64,000 nt of DNA, taken from assembly GCF_010993735.1 (NCBI RefSeq), contig NZ_WQNI01000005.1:64501-128500 (forward strand). Reading direction: 5' to 3'. The position numbers and the translations under genes were made by a program. The notes beneath the pieces are model-generated. The model was not told the origin of the DNA. It saw only the letters and a list, made by a program, of their open reading frames with translations, and did no database searches. The stretch comes from Chelativorans alearensis. Lineage in GTDB: Bacteria > Pseudomonadota > Alphaproteobacteria > Rhizobiales > Rhizobiaceae. This document shows positions 1 to 7,243 of this stretch, in pieces (the first letter of the stretch is position 1; each line of letters opens with the position of its first letter).

Positions 1-16
1 AAGCATAGACGGCAGC

Positions 17-42
17 GCCGTGCGTTCCTTTGGACGCACGGC
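17..42 (-). terminator. Hairpin downstream of the cytochrome c gene
   Basis: A perfect 9-bp stem (GCCGTGCGT paired with ACGCACGGC) with an 8-nt loop lies about 35 bases beyond the stop codon of the minus-strand cytochrome c gene. No T-tract follows on the minus strand, so it may be a Rho-independent terminator of weak type or only a 3'-end stabilising hairpin. Confidence 0.4.
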
Positions 43-77
43 GGGGAGATACCGGCACCACGCGGTGTCCCCTTGCC

Positions 78-479
78 TCAAGGCTTGGGGTCGGCCTGCA
101 GATAGGCAATCACGTTGGCGAGATCCTCATCGTTCTTGAGGCCGGCGAAAGCCATTTTGCCTTGCGGGACGACTGCCTTCGGATCACGCAGATATTCAGT
201 CAGGTTCTCCTCGTTCCAGACGAGTCCTTCCTCGCCCAGCTCTTTCATGTTCGGGGAGTAGCGCGACTGGTACGATTCCAGCGTGCCGGCGGTACGGCCG
301 ACGACGCCGAGCAGGGACGGGCCGACCTTGTTCCTGTCCGTCTCTGCCTCGTGGCAGGCTCGGCACTTGTTGAACACCGTCTTTCCGGCGGCCGGGTCGC
401 CCTCTTGGGCCAGTGCCGGAATCGGGGCCAGCACGGCGATGGCAAGGCCAATCCGAACGCATTGGGATATCGATTTCAT
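78..479 (-). CDS. Periplasmic class I cytochrome c (cytochrome c2/c-550-like)
   Basis: A 133-residue single-heme cytochrome c, probably a soluble electron carrier in the periplasm. Residues 1-24 form a signal peptide ending PALA. The heme-binding motif CRACH is at residues 39-43, and the distal axial ligand is most likely M109 in the GKMAF context; the length suits the cytochrome c2 family. The start is supported by a GGAGG ribosome site six bases upstream. It diverges from the oxidase operon that begins at 1074, so it may donate electrons to that oxidase, which has no fused cytochrome c domain in subunit II. The partnership is inferred from position only. Confidence 0.9.
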   Translation of the reverse strand: MKSISQCVRIGLAIAVLAPIPALAQEGDPAAGKTVFNKCRACHEAETDRNKVGPSLLGVVGRTAGTLESYQSRYSPNMKELGEEGLVWNEENLTEYLRDPKAVVPQGKMAFAGLKNDEDLANVIAYLQADPKP

Positions 480-644
480 GAGGAACCTCCTCCCTCTCGC
501 TCGCCGGCACGCATCCAGCGGCGCAATCGCCTCCCCATGCGTTTATCCTGTTGCCCCTCCCCGGCCCCAACAATGGGCAAATTGTCGCAGGCTCCTGTGA
601 CATAAGGCCGCGAATCCGGCAACCGAGCGGCGCCGCCCGCCGCA

Positions 645-725
645 TCAGACGGGAATGAGGCCGAAGCCGATCAACAGCAGTATCACCACAGAAAGCGCGA
701 CCAAGAACGAGGTTTTGGCGTCCAT
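645..725 (-). CDS. 26-residue single-pass membrane peptide beside the oxidase operon
   Basis: A very short frame encoding 26 residues, beginning MDAKTSFLVALS and ending LIGFGLIPV. It is almost entirely one hydrophobic helix after a short charged N-terminus. A GGGAGG ribosome site lies about seven bases before the ATG, which favours real translation. It lies between the cytochrome c gene and the divergent oxidase operon. Small single-helix subunits are known in heme-copper oxidases (for example CcoQ-like or subunit IV-like peptides), so an accessory oxidase peptide is plausible. I do not recognise the family, and expression is not shown. Confidence 0.55.
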   Translation of the reverse strand: MDAKTSFLVALSVVILLLIGFGLIPV

Positions 726-1073
726 CGCACGACCTCCCGGACGGAATCGAAGGCATCTCGGCAGCATCCGAACATGCCGGCTTGCCTAACTTTCCACAGG
801 TTACAGAAGAACAACCGCCGGCGCTAGCATTGTGCAGCAGCGTGTTCGACGTGCGGTCTCTAAAAAGCATGAGAAGACGCAAGTTAAGCCAAGTCAGCCG
901 GCAAGGCGTCAACAGAAAAAGCCGAAGAAAGCGCTGTTGCCCAGGGCGTCGAAATCTTCCAACCAATCACAGGTGCGCTGGCCGCCTCTGGATATTCGCG
1001 ACCGTTTCAGGCTAATATGCCGCCGGCTTCCTGAGGAAGGAGAGGTTCTCCAGGAGGCCGGGAGGGACGGAGA
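726..1073. other. Intergenic region between the small peptide and coxB
   Basis: About 350 bases of divergent leader. A purine-rich stretch with several GGAG-like tracts just before 1074 supplies the coxB ribosome site (GGGAGGGACGGAGA). I see no convincing FNR/FixK box (TTGAT-N4-ATCAA), no RNA gene and no convincing coding frame. A lysine/arginine-rich plus-strand frame here runs into coxB out of frame and is taken as spurious. Confidence 0.5.
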
Positions 1074-1901
1074 ATGGCCGTCGCATTGATACTCGTTCTT
1101 GTGGTCCTGGGCTCGATATTGTTCCATATCTTGAGCCCATGGTGGTGGACGCCCATCGCGTCCAACTGGGGCTATATCGACGATACGCTCATCATCACCT
1201 TCTGGATTACAGGAGCCGTCTTTAGCGCGGTGATCCTGTTCATGGCCTACTGCGTCTTCCGTTTCCGCCACAAGGAGGGCGCCAAGGCGGCCTACCAGCC
1301 CGAGAGCAAGCGGCTGGAATGGTGGCTCACCGTGGTGACGGCGGTGGGCGTTGCGGCGATGCTGGCGCCGGGCCTTTACGTCTGGTCGCAGTTCGTCACC
1401 GTACCCGACGACGCTACCGAGGTCGAGGTGGTCGGCCAGCAATGGCAATGGAACTTCCGGCTACCCGGTGAGGACGGCAAGCTCGGCAAGTCCGACAACC
1501 GGCTTGTCACTTTCGAGAACCCGCTGGGCATCGATCCGGAAGATCCTGCCGGTCAGGACGACATCGTCATCGAAGCGGCCGACCTGCACCTGCCCATCGA
1601 CAAGCCGGTGAAGATGCTGCTGCGCTCGATCGACGTGCTGCATGATTTCTACGTGCCCGAGTTCCGCGCCAAGATGGACATGGTGCCGGGCATGGTCACC
1701 TATTTCTGGTTCACTCCGACGAAGACGGGCACATTCGAGGCGCTTTGCGCCGAGCTGTGCGGCTCGGGCCACGCCTATATGCGCGGCATCGTCATGGTGG
1801 ACAGCGAAGAGGACTACCAGGCTTGGCTTGAAGGGCAGTCGACCTTCGCCGAGTTGACGGACGCCCGCCAGGTAGGCGCGGCGGAGGGGGCCGGGCCTTG
1901 A
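1074..1901 (+). CDS. coxB: Cytochrome c oxidase subunit II
   Basis: A 275-residue CuA-carrying subunit of a heme-copper oxidase that takes electrons from cytochrome c and passes them to subunit I. Two N-terminal transmembrane helices (about residues 3-20 and 38-62) and a third hydrophobic segment (about 85-105) precede a periplasmic cupredoxin domain. The CuA ligands are present: H190 (VLHDFYVPE), C225, E227 and C229 (CAELCGSGH), H233 and M236. The QWQWNF aromatic patch used for electron transfer is at about 123-128. There is no C-terminal cytochrome c domain, so this is aa3-like rather than caa3. It is the first gene of a five-gene plus-strand operon. Confidence 0.95.
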   Translation: MAVALILVLVVLGSILFHILSPWWWTPIASNWGYIDDTLIITFWITGAVFSAVILFMAYCVFRFRHKEGAKAAYQPESKRLEWWLTVVTAVGVAAMLAPGLYVWSQFVTVPDDATEVEVVGQQWQWNFRLPGEDGKLGKSDNRLVTFENPLGIDPEDPAGQDDIVIEAADLHLPIDKPVKMLLRSIDVLHDFYVPEFRAKMDMVPGMVTYFWFTPTKTGTFEALCAELCGSGHAYMRGIVMVDSEEDYQAWLEGQSTFAELTDARQVGAAEGAGP

Positions 1902-1983
1902 GACGGGAGACGGCTTAACAGCATGCTCCGGCGATGCCGGCAAAAGGCCGGGACTCGCGGGAAGGTTTTGAGGAGGTGAAGCG

Positions 1984-3759
1984 ATGGTCGATGCCACACC
2001 TCGCATGGAACGGGACATCCCGCCTGCGGAAGTCCCGGAGCTCGAGCTTTATCATCCGAAGAGCTGGTGGACGACCTATGTCTTCTCGCAGGACGCCAAG
2101 GTCATCGCCATCCAGTATTCCGGCACCGCGGTCGCCATCGGCCTGGTAGCGCTGGTGCTTTCCTGGCTGATGCGGCTGCAACTCGGCTTTCCCGGTACCT
2201 TCAGCTTCATCACGCCGGAGGCCTACTACCAGTTCATCACCATGCACGGCATGATCATGGTGATCTATCTCCTGACCGCGCTCTTTCTCGGCGGTTTCGG
2301 CAATTACCTCATCCCGCTCATGGTCGGCGCTCGGGACATGGTCTTCCCCTACGTCAACATGCTGAGCTTCTGGATCTATCTGCTGGCTGTCCTCGTTCTG
2401 GCGGCGAGCTTTTTCGCGCCCGGCGGGCCGACGGGGGCGGGCTGGACGCTCTACCCGCCGCAGGCGATCCTCGGTGGCACGCCCGGCGGCCAGAGCTGGG
2501 GCATCATCCTGATGCTGGTATCGCTGATCCTCTTCATCATCGGCTTCACCATGGGAGGGTTGAATTACGCGGTGACTGTGATCCAGGGCCGCACGCGCGG
2601 TATGACATTGATGCGCATGCCGCTCACCGTCTGGGGCATCTTCACTGCCACGGTGATGGCGCTGCTCGCTTTCCCAGCCCTGTTCGTGGCCTGCGTGATG
2701 ATGCTGTTCGATCGGGTGCTCGGCACCTCGTTCTTCATGCCGGCGCTTGTCGAGATGGGCGAGCAGTTGAGCTACGGCGGCGGCAGCCCGATCCTTTTCC
2801 AGCACCTGTTCTGGTTCTTCGGACACCCGGAGGTCTACATCGTCGCGCTCCCGGCATTCGGCATCGTCTCGGACCTGATCTCGACCCACGCCCGTAAGAA
2901 CATCTTCGGCTACCGTATGATGGTGTGGGCCATCGTCATCATCGGCGCGCTGTCCTTCATCGTCTGGGCGCACCACATGTACGTCTCGGGCATGCATCCC
3001 TGGTTCGGCTTCTTCTTCGCCACCACAACGCTGATCATCGCCGTGCCCACGGCCATCAAAGTTTACAACTGGGTGCTGACGCTTTGGCGCGGCGACATCC
3101 ATCTCACCGTGCCGATGCTGTTCGCGCTCGCCTTTATCGTCACCTTCGTCAATGGCGGGCTGACAGGGCTTTTCCTCGGCAACGTGGTGGTCGATGTGCC
3201 CTTGTCCGACACGATGTTCGTGGTCGCCCACTTCCACATGGTGATGGGCGTTGCACCGATCATGGTGATCTTCGGCGCCATCTATCACTGGTATCCGAAG
3301 ATCACCGGGCGCATGCTTGAGGATTGGATGGGCAAGTTCCACTTCTGGGTCACCTTCGTCGGCGCTTACGCGATCTTCTTCCCCATGCACTATGTGGGGC
3401 TCGTCGGCGTGCCACGGCGCTATCCCGAAATGGGCGAGGCGGCCTTCATGACTGCACCGGTGGATAACCTCAACGCGTTCATCAGCGTCGCCGCCCTGGT
3501 CGTCGGCTTCGCGCAGATGGTGTTCCTGTTCAACCTCGTCTGGAGCCTGCGCTTCGGCAAGGAGGCCGGGCCCAACCCCTGGCGCGCCACGAGCCTGGAA
3601 TGGCAGACGCCCACCACTCCGCCGCCGCACGGCAACTGGGGCGACGAGCGGCCGGTGGTCTACCGCTGGGCCTATGACTACTCGGTGCCCGGCGCGCCGG
3701 AGGATTTCATCCCCCAGAATGATCCATGGCCGGACAAGCCCGCGACGAGGGCGGCATGA
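1984..3759 (+). CDS. coxA: Cytochrome c oxidase subunit I
   Basis: The 591-residue catalytic subunit, carrying low-spin heme, high-spin heme and CuB, that reduces O2 to water and pumps protons in the inner membrane. Ligands visible: H88 (TMHGM) and H418 for the low-spin heme, H416 (HFHM) for the high-spin heme, and H281 with Y285 (GHPEVY), H330 and H331 for CuB and the cross-linked tyrosine. The E of GHPEV marks an A1-type D-channel oxidase. A GGAGG site (GAGGAGGTGAAGCG) lies just before the ATG. The stop overlaps the next gene in an ATGA junction, so the two are translationally coupled. Confidence 0.96.
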   Translation: MVDATPRMERDIPPAEVPELELYHPKSWWTTYVFSQDAKVIAIQYSGTAVAIGLVALVLSWLMRLQLGFPGTFSFITPEAYYQFITMHGMIMVIYLLTALFLGGFGNYLIPLMVGARDMVFPYVNMLSFWIYLLAVLVLAASFFAPGGPTGAGWTLYPPQAILGGTPGGQSWGIILMLVSLILFIIGFTMGGLNYAVTVIQGRTRGMTLMRMPLTVWGIFTATVMALLAFPALFVACVMMLFDRVLGTSFFMPALVEMGEQLSYGGGSPILFQHLFWFFGHPEVYIVALPAFGIVSDLISTHARKNIFGYRMMVWAIVIIGALSFIVWAHHMYVSGMHPWFGFFFATTTLIIAVPTAIKVYNWVLTLWRGDIHLTVPMLFALAFIVTFVNGGLTGLFLGNVVVDVPLSDTMFVVAHFHMVMGVAPIMVIFGAIYHWYPKITGRMLEDWMGKFHFWVTFVGAYAIFFPMHYVGLVGVPRRYPEMGEAAFMTAPVDNLNAFISVAALVVGFAQMVFLFNLVWSLRFGKEAGPNPWRATSLEWQTPTTPPPHGNWGDERPVVYRWAYDYSVPGAPEDFIPQNDPWPDKPATRAA

Positions 3760-4463
3760 GCGTCATCCTCGTCTTCCTGACGGTGGTGATCGGCTTCTCC
3801 TTCTGGTGGCTCTTCCACCAGAAAGTGATGGAGAAGCCATGGCTGGAGCACGGTGTGCACACAGCCCTGCCTGAGACCGACGTTTCGGGCATGCCGACGG
3901 CCAAGGTCGCGCTGGCCGTCTTCCTGGCCGTCGTCGGCAGCCTCTTCGCCCTGTTCGCCAGCGCCTATTTCATGCGCATGGACTATGCCGATTGGCAGGC
4001 GCCGCCGCTCCCCCGCATCCTGTGGGTCAACACGGTGATCCTTATCCTTGCCAGCATCGCCCTTTCCTGCGCCGTGCGCGCGGCACGCGAGCACCGCCGG
4101 GAGATGACGCGCCTTGCGCTGGTGACGGCGGGGCTTGCCACGTTCGTCTTCCTGGCCGGCCAGGTGACGGCGTGGCGGGAGCTGGCGGCTGGCGGGCACT
4201 ATCTGGACGTGAACCCGGCCAACGGCTTCTTCTATCTGATGACCGGCGTGCACGGGCTGCACATCCTGGGCGGCCTCGTCGCTCTCGGGCGGACCATGGT
4301 GAAGGCATGGGACGATGACGTGGCGGCGGAGCAACTGCGCCTCGGCGTCGAACTGTGCGCCGCCTATTGGCACTTTCTGCTCTTCGTCTGGCTTGGCGTC
4401 TTCGTCCTCCTGGCCGGCTGGGCCGGGGACCTGCTCGCGCTCTGCCGGCAGATACTGACGTAA
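3756..4463 (+). CDS. Cytochrome c oxidase subunit III-like protein (first of two)
   Basis: A 235-residue polytopic membrane protein with the subunit III hallmarks MTGVHGLHILGG and YWHFLLFVW near the C-terminus. I chose the ATG that overlaps the coxA stop (ATGA) because it gives a normal N-terminus beginning MSVILVF; an ATG ten codons earlier is possible but lies inside the coxA end. A second subunit III gene follows 13 bases after this one. The copies are divergent in sequence, so this is not a simple recent tandem duplication. It may be a distinct additional subunit specific to this oxidase subtype; assignment is by motif only. Confidence 0.8.
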   Translation: MSVILVFLTVVIGFSFWWLFHQKVMEKPWLEHGVHTALPETDVSGMPTAKVALAVFLAVVGSLFALFASAYFMRMDYADWQAPPLPRILWVNTVILILASIALSCAVRAAREHRREMTRLALVTAGLATFVFLAGQVTAWRELAAGGHYLDVNPANGFFYLMTGVHGLHILGGLVALGRTMVKAWDDDVAAEQLRLGVELCAAYWHFLLFVWLGVFVLLAGWAGDLLALCRQILT

Positions 4464-4476
4464 AGGGGAAACGAAG

Positions 4477-5199
4477 ATGGGCGAGACCACGCTGAACGGC
4501 TTCGGAGCCAAGCCCGCCCGCCCGAGCGGCATACGCGGTGTGGCGGCCGACTGGGCGTCGGATCAGCGCGCCTTCAAGAGCGCCTCTTGGGGGAAGGCCA
4601 TGATGTGGATCTTCCTCCTGTCCGACACCTTTATCTTCTCCTGCTTCCTGCTCGCCTACATGACGGCGCGCTCATCGACCACCGTGCCGTGGCCCAATGC
4701 CAGCGAGGTTTTCGCGCTGCATATGTTTGGCGCCGACATCCCGCTGATCCTGATCGCCATCATGACCTTCGTGCTGATCTCTTCCAGCGGCACCATGGCG
4801 ATGGCGGTCAACTTCGCCTACCGGAAGAACAAGGGCGCGACGGTGGCACTCCTGCTTGCCACGGCGGCACTCGGTGCCACCTTCGTCGGCATGCAGGCCT
4901 TCGAGTGGACGAAGCTCATCACCGAGGGCGTCCGTCCGTGGGGCAATCCGTGGGGCGCACCGCAGTTCGGCGCCACCTTCTTCATGATCACCGGCTTCCA
5001 CGGCACGCATGTCAGCTTCGGCGTCCTCTTCCTGCTCATCGTCGCCCGCAAGGTCTGGCGCGGTGAATACGACCGCGGCGACCGCGGCTTCTTCACGAGC
5101 CGCCCCGGCGACTACGAGCACGTGGAGACCATGGGCCTTTACTGGCACTTCGTCGATCTCGTCTGGGTTTTCATCTTCGCTTTCTTCTATCTGTGGTGA
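4477..5199 (+). CDS. coxC: Cytochrome c oxidase subunit III (second)
   Basis: A 240-residue subunit III of the heme-copper oxidase, which supports proton uptake and stability of subunit I. After a hydrophilic N-terminal segment of about 40 residues come around five membrane helices. Family motifs are MITGFHGTHVSFG, with two conserved histidines, and VETMGLYWHFVDLVWV at the C-terminus. An AAAGGGGAAACG ribosome site precedes the ATG. It is co-directional with the preceding genes and sits nine bases ahead of the subunit IV-like gene. Of the two subunit III genes this one looks closer to the canonical CoxC/CyoC pattern. Confidence 0.88.
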   Translation: MGETTLNGFGAKPARPSGIRGVAADWASDQRAFKSASWGKAMMWIFLLSDTFIFSCFLLAYMTARSSTTVPWPNASEVFALHMFGADIPLILIAIMTFVLISSSGTMAMAVNFAYRKNKGATVALLLATAALGATFVGMQAFEWTKLITEGVRPWGNPWGAPQFGATFFMITGFHGTHVSFGVLFLLIVARKVWRGEYDRGDRGFFTSRPGDYEHVETMGLYWHFVDLVWVFIFAFFYLW

Positions 5200-5208
5200 G
5201 GGACGGTC

Positions 5209-5583
5209 ATGGCTTCCCACGCGGAACAACCCCATCGGAAATACTCGCAGACCGCCATCGCGGAGCATGCCGAAGGCCAGCAGCACCCGATCCGCATCTA
5301 TCTCGTCGTCTGGTTCTGGCTCTTCGTCTTGAGCGCCTGTTCCTATCTCGTCGACTATGTCGGCTTTGAAGGCTATCTGCGCTGGGGGCTGATCCTCACC
5401 TTCATGATCCTGAAGGCGGGGCTGATCGTGGCGGTGTTCATGCACATGGTATGGGAACGGCTGGCGCTGGTTTACGCCATCCTGCTGCCGCCGATCGCCG
5501 TCCTCGTGTTCGTCGCCATCATGGCGATCGAATCCGACTATACCGCGCTCACACGCATGACGTCGTTCGTTGGTGGGGGGTGA
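5209..5583 (+). CDS. Cytochrome c oxidase subunit IV-like protein (CtaF/CyoD type)
   Basis: A 124-residue protein with a soluble N-terminus of about 30 residues and three hydrophobic helices, the layout of the prokaryotic subunit IV (CtaF/CyoD) family. The central helix contains the family-like MILKAGLIVAVFMHM segment. It is the last gene of the oxidase operon, nine bases after coxC. Its role is presumably assembly or stability of the complex; no catalytic residues are expected. Confidence 0.82.
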   Translation: MASHAEQPHRKYSQTAIAEHAEGQQHPIRIYLVVWFWLFVLSACSYLVDYVGFEGYLRWGLILTFMILKAGLIVAVFMHMVWERLALVYAILLPPIAVLVFVAIMAIESDYTALTRMTSFVGGG

Positions 5584-5586
5584 GTG

Positions 5587-5604
5587 AGGGGCAGAAGCGC
5601 CCCT
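5587..5604. terminator. Short hairpin between convergent oxidase and DUF2189 genes
   Basis: A 6-bp inverted repeat (AGGGGC/GCCCCT, 6-nt loop) lies in the 19-base gap between the convergent oxidase operon and the DUF2189 gene and touches the latter's stop codon. Its position fits a bidirectional terminator, but the stem is short and no T-tract is seen. Confidence 0.3.
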
Positions 5605-6427
5605 ACTCCTCGGACCGCCGCTTCCTGACCCCCGGCGCTATCACCGTCTTGCGGTAGAGGTGCCAGGTCGAATGCCCGAGCACCGGGATAACCACGGCGA
5701 GGCCGACGAAGAACGGCAAGGAGCCGATCACCAGAAGCGCGGCGACGATCAAGCCCCAGAAGAGCACGGGAAGCGGATTGGCCAGCATGACGCGTGCAGA
5801 GGTCTGGATAGCCGCGTATGCGCCGACGTCCCGGTCGAGCAGCAGCGGGAAAGCCACCGATGTGGTGCTGAGCACGACCAGCGCAAAGACGAAGCCTATC
5901 CCATTGCCCAGGAGAAGCAGGGTCCATCCCTGCTGCGTGGTCAGGACCTCGCGCGCGAAGCCGATGAACGACTCCGGCACGGCGGGCCCGTAAATCCAGG
6001 CATAGAGCGCCTGGGCGGTGAAAATCCACACCAGGAAGATCACCATAAGCATGGCGCCCACGGCAACCATGGAAGGAATCGCCGGCGACCTGAGCACCTC
6101 GAAAGCGTGCCGCCAGGACGTATCCATGTCGAGCTCGCGGCGCCGGCTGATCTCGTAAAGGCCGATGGCCGCGAACGGCCCGAGCAGGGCAAAACCGGCG
6201 ATCAGGGGGAAGATGAGTTGCAGGGCATGGCCGCTCGATGCCCACGTGATCAGGATGATTCCGAGAATCGGATAGATCAGGCACAGGAAAACGTAGTGGG
6301 AGGGCTTCTCCCAAAAATCGTCCAGACCGCGACGAAGAACATCGACAATATCCGCAAAATCGACTGTGCGGACCTTGGGATGCGCAATCGTCTTCTGGGC
6401 GCCTGTGAGCACGTGAAAGCCTGCCAT
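5603..6427 (-). CDS. DUF2189 family integral membrane protein
   Basis: A 274-residue membrane protein of unknown function with about six hydrophobic helices. A short cytoplasmic N-terminus containing the family-typical D-x-x-x-x-L-x-x-G-x-x-D-F pattern (DVLRRGLDDFWEKP) is followed by paired helices and the PLLLDRDVGAYAAIQTS loop. These features match DUF2189, often found beside respiratory genes in alphaproteobacteria. It is convergent with the oxidase operon and may or may not be functionally linked. No enzyme motif is visible. Confidence 0.85.
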   Translation of the reverse strand: MAGFHVLTGAQKTIAHPKVRTVDFADIVDVLRRGLDDFWEKPSHYVFLCLIYPILGIILITWASSGHALQLIFPLIAGFALLGPFAAIGLYEISRRRELDMDTSWRHAFEVLRSPAIPSMVAVGAMLMVIFLVWIFTAQALYAWIYGPAVPESFIGFAREVLTTQQGWTLLLLGNGIGFVFALVVLSTTSVAFPLLLDRDVGAYAAIQTSARVMLANPLPVLFWGLIVAALLVIGSLPFFVGLAVVIPVLGHSTWHLYRKTVIAPGVRKRRSEE

Positions 6428-6549
6428 ATCCTTCCTCCCTCCATCGGGTCCCGGGATGGCTGCGGCTCACGTAGCCTGGCGATGGCCGGTTACGTGAAAC
6501 CGCAACCCTTGCCGTGGCTATACAGTACTATGGTAGCGTCGATTTGTCG

Positions 6550-7233
6550 CTACTTTTCCGGGAGGGCTGTGGAGCGTTCTCCCTGGCGCGCGGCCCATAA
6601 AAGCCCGCGCTGCAGAATCGTGCGCACCGCGGGAATCTCCAGTTCGTCCGCCGTATGGCCGAGGGAGGAATAGAATACCCTTCCCGCCCCGTGCGTCGTG
6701 GTGAACACCACGGGCATCACCACGTCTTCGCGCCAGGGATGGTGCGCACCGGAGAAGGTGGTGGTGGCGAGCACCTCGACCGCCGGATCGTAATGAAGGT
6801 AATACTGCTCCGAGGTGTGCTCGAAGCTTTCGATGCCGGCCATGATCGGGTGGTCCGGCCTGGTGACGTCGACACGGTAGGTGATGATGTTGCCGGGGTG
6901 GGCAACCCAATAGCAGCCGGCTGCATAGCGGAAAGGCACACAATCGCGGAAGCTGGTGGCCAGCCCCATATGATAACCGGCAAGGCCGGTGCCGGCGCGG
7001 ACCGCCGCCGTCAGGCGCTCTCCTTTCTCACGGCTGAGCGTGCCGCCGGTGACGACGGGCACGACAAGGTCGTAGCTGCCGATATCCTCTGCGCCAAGCG
7101 CATCGTAGTCCTCGGTGAGGGTCACCGCGAAATGCTCCGCTGCAAGCAGGTCGCGCACCGTCTCGGCACCGCGCTTTGGCGTGTGCAGCTCCATGCCGCC
7201 ATGGACGACGAGGGCTTTTCGCTGGGTGGTCAT
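6550..7233 (-). CDS. ThuA-like domain protein
   Basis: A 227-residue protein of the ThuA (trehalose utilisation) family, which has a class I glutamine amidotransferase-like fold. Visible family features are the N-terminal strand ALVVHGGMELHTPK, the YDLVVPVVTGGTLS segment, GTGLAGYHMGL, and the C-terminal VFYSSLGHTADE. The start (MTTQRKALVV) was chosen because it begins directly at the first core strand and lies ten bases after the preceding gene; the frame upstream only overlaps that gene. It is the last gene of the oligosaccharide island. In S. meliloti ThuA acts in disaccharide catabolism with a keto-sugar step; the substrate here is unknown. Confidence 0.85.
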   Translation of the reverse strand: MTTQRKALVVHGGMELHTPKRGAETVRDLLAAEHFAVTLTEDYDALGAEDIGSYDLVVPVVTGGTLSREKGERLTAAVRAGTGLAGYHMGLATSFRDCVPFRYAAGCYWVAHPGNIITYRVDVTRPDHPIMAGIESFEHTSEQYYLHYDPAVEVLATTTFSGAHHPWREDVVMPVVFTTTHGAGRVFYSSLGHTADELEIPAVRTILQRGLLWAARQGERSTALPEK

Positions 7234-7243
7234 GGGCGGGTTC

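Noticed and set aside
832-1089. An 85-codon plus-strand frame rich in lysine and arginine ahead of coxB
   Set aside because: It runs into coxB out of frame, has no ribosome site and shows no domain pattern; low-complexity basic reading of an intergenic region.
1915-3630. A 571-codon antisense frame across coxA
   Set aside because: It is the complement of a strongly conserved catalytic gene; its histidine/aspartate-rich composition is an artefact of the GC-rich third positions.
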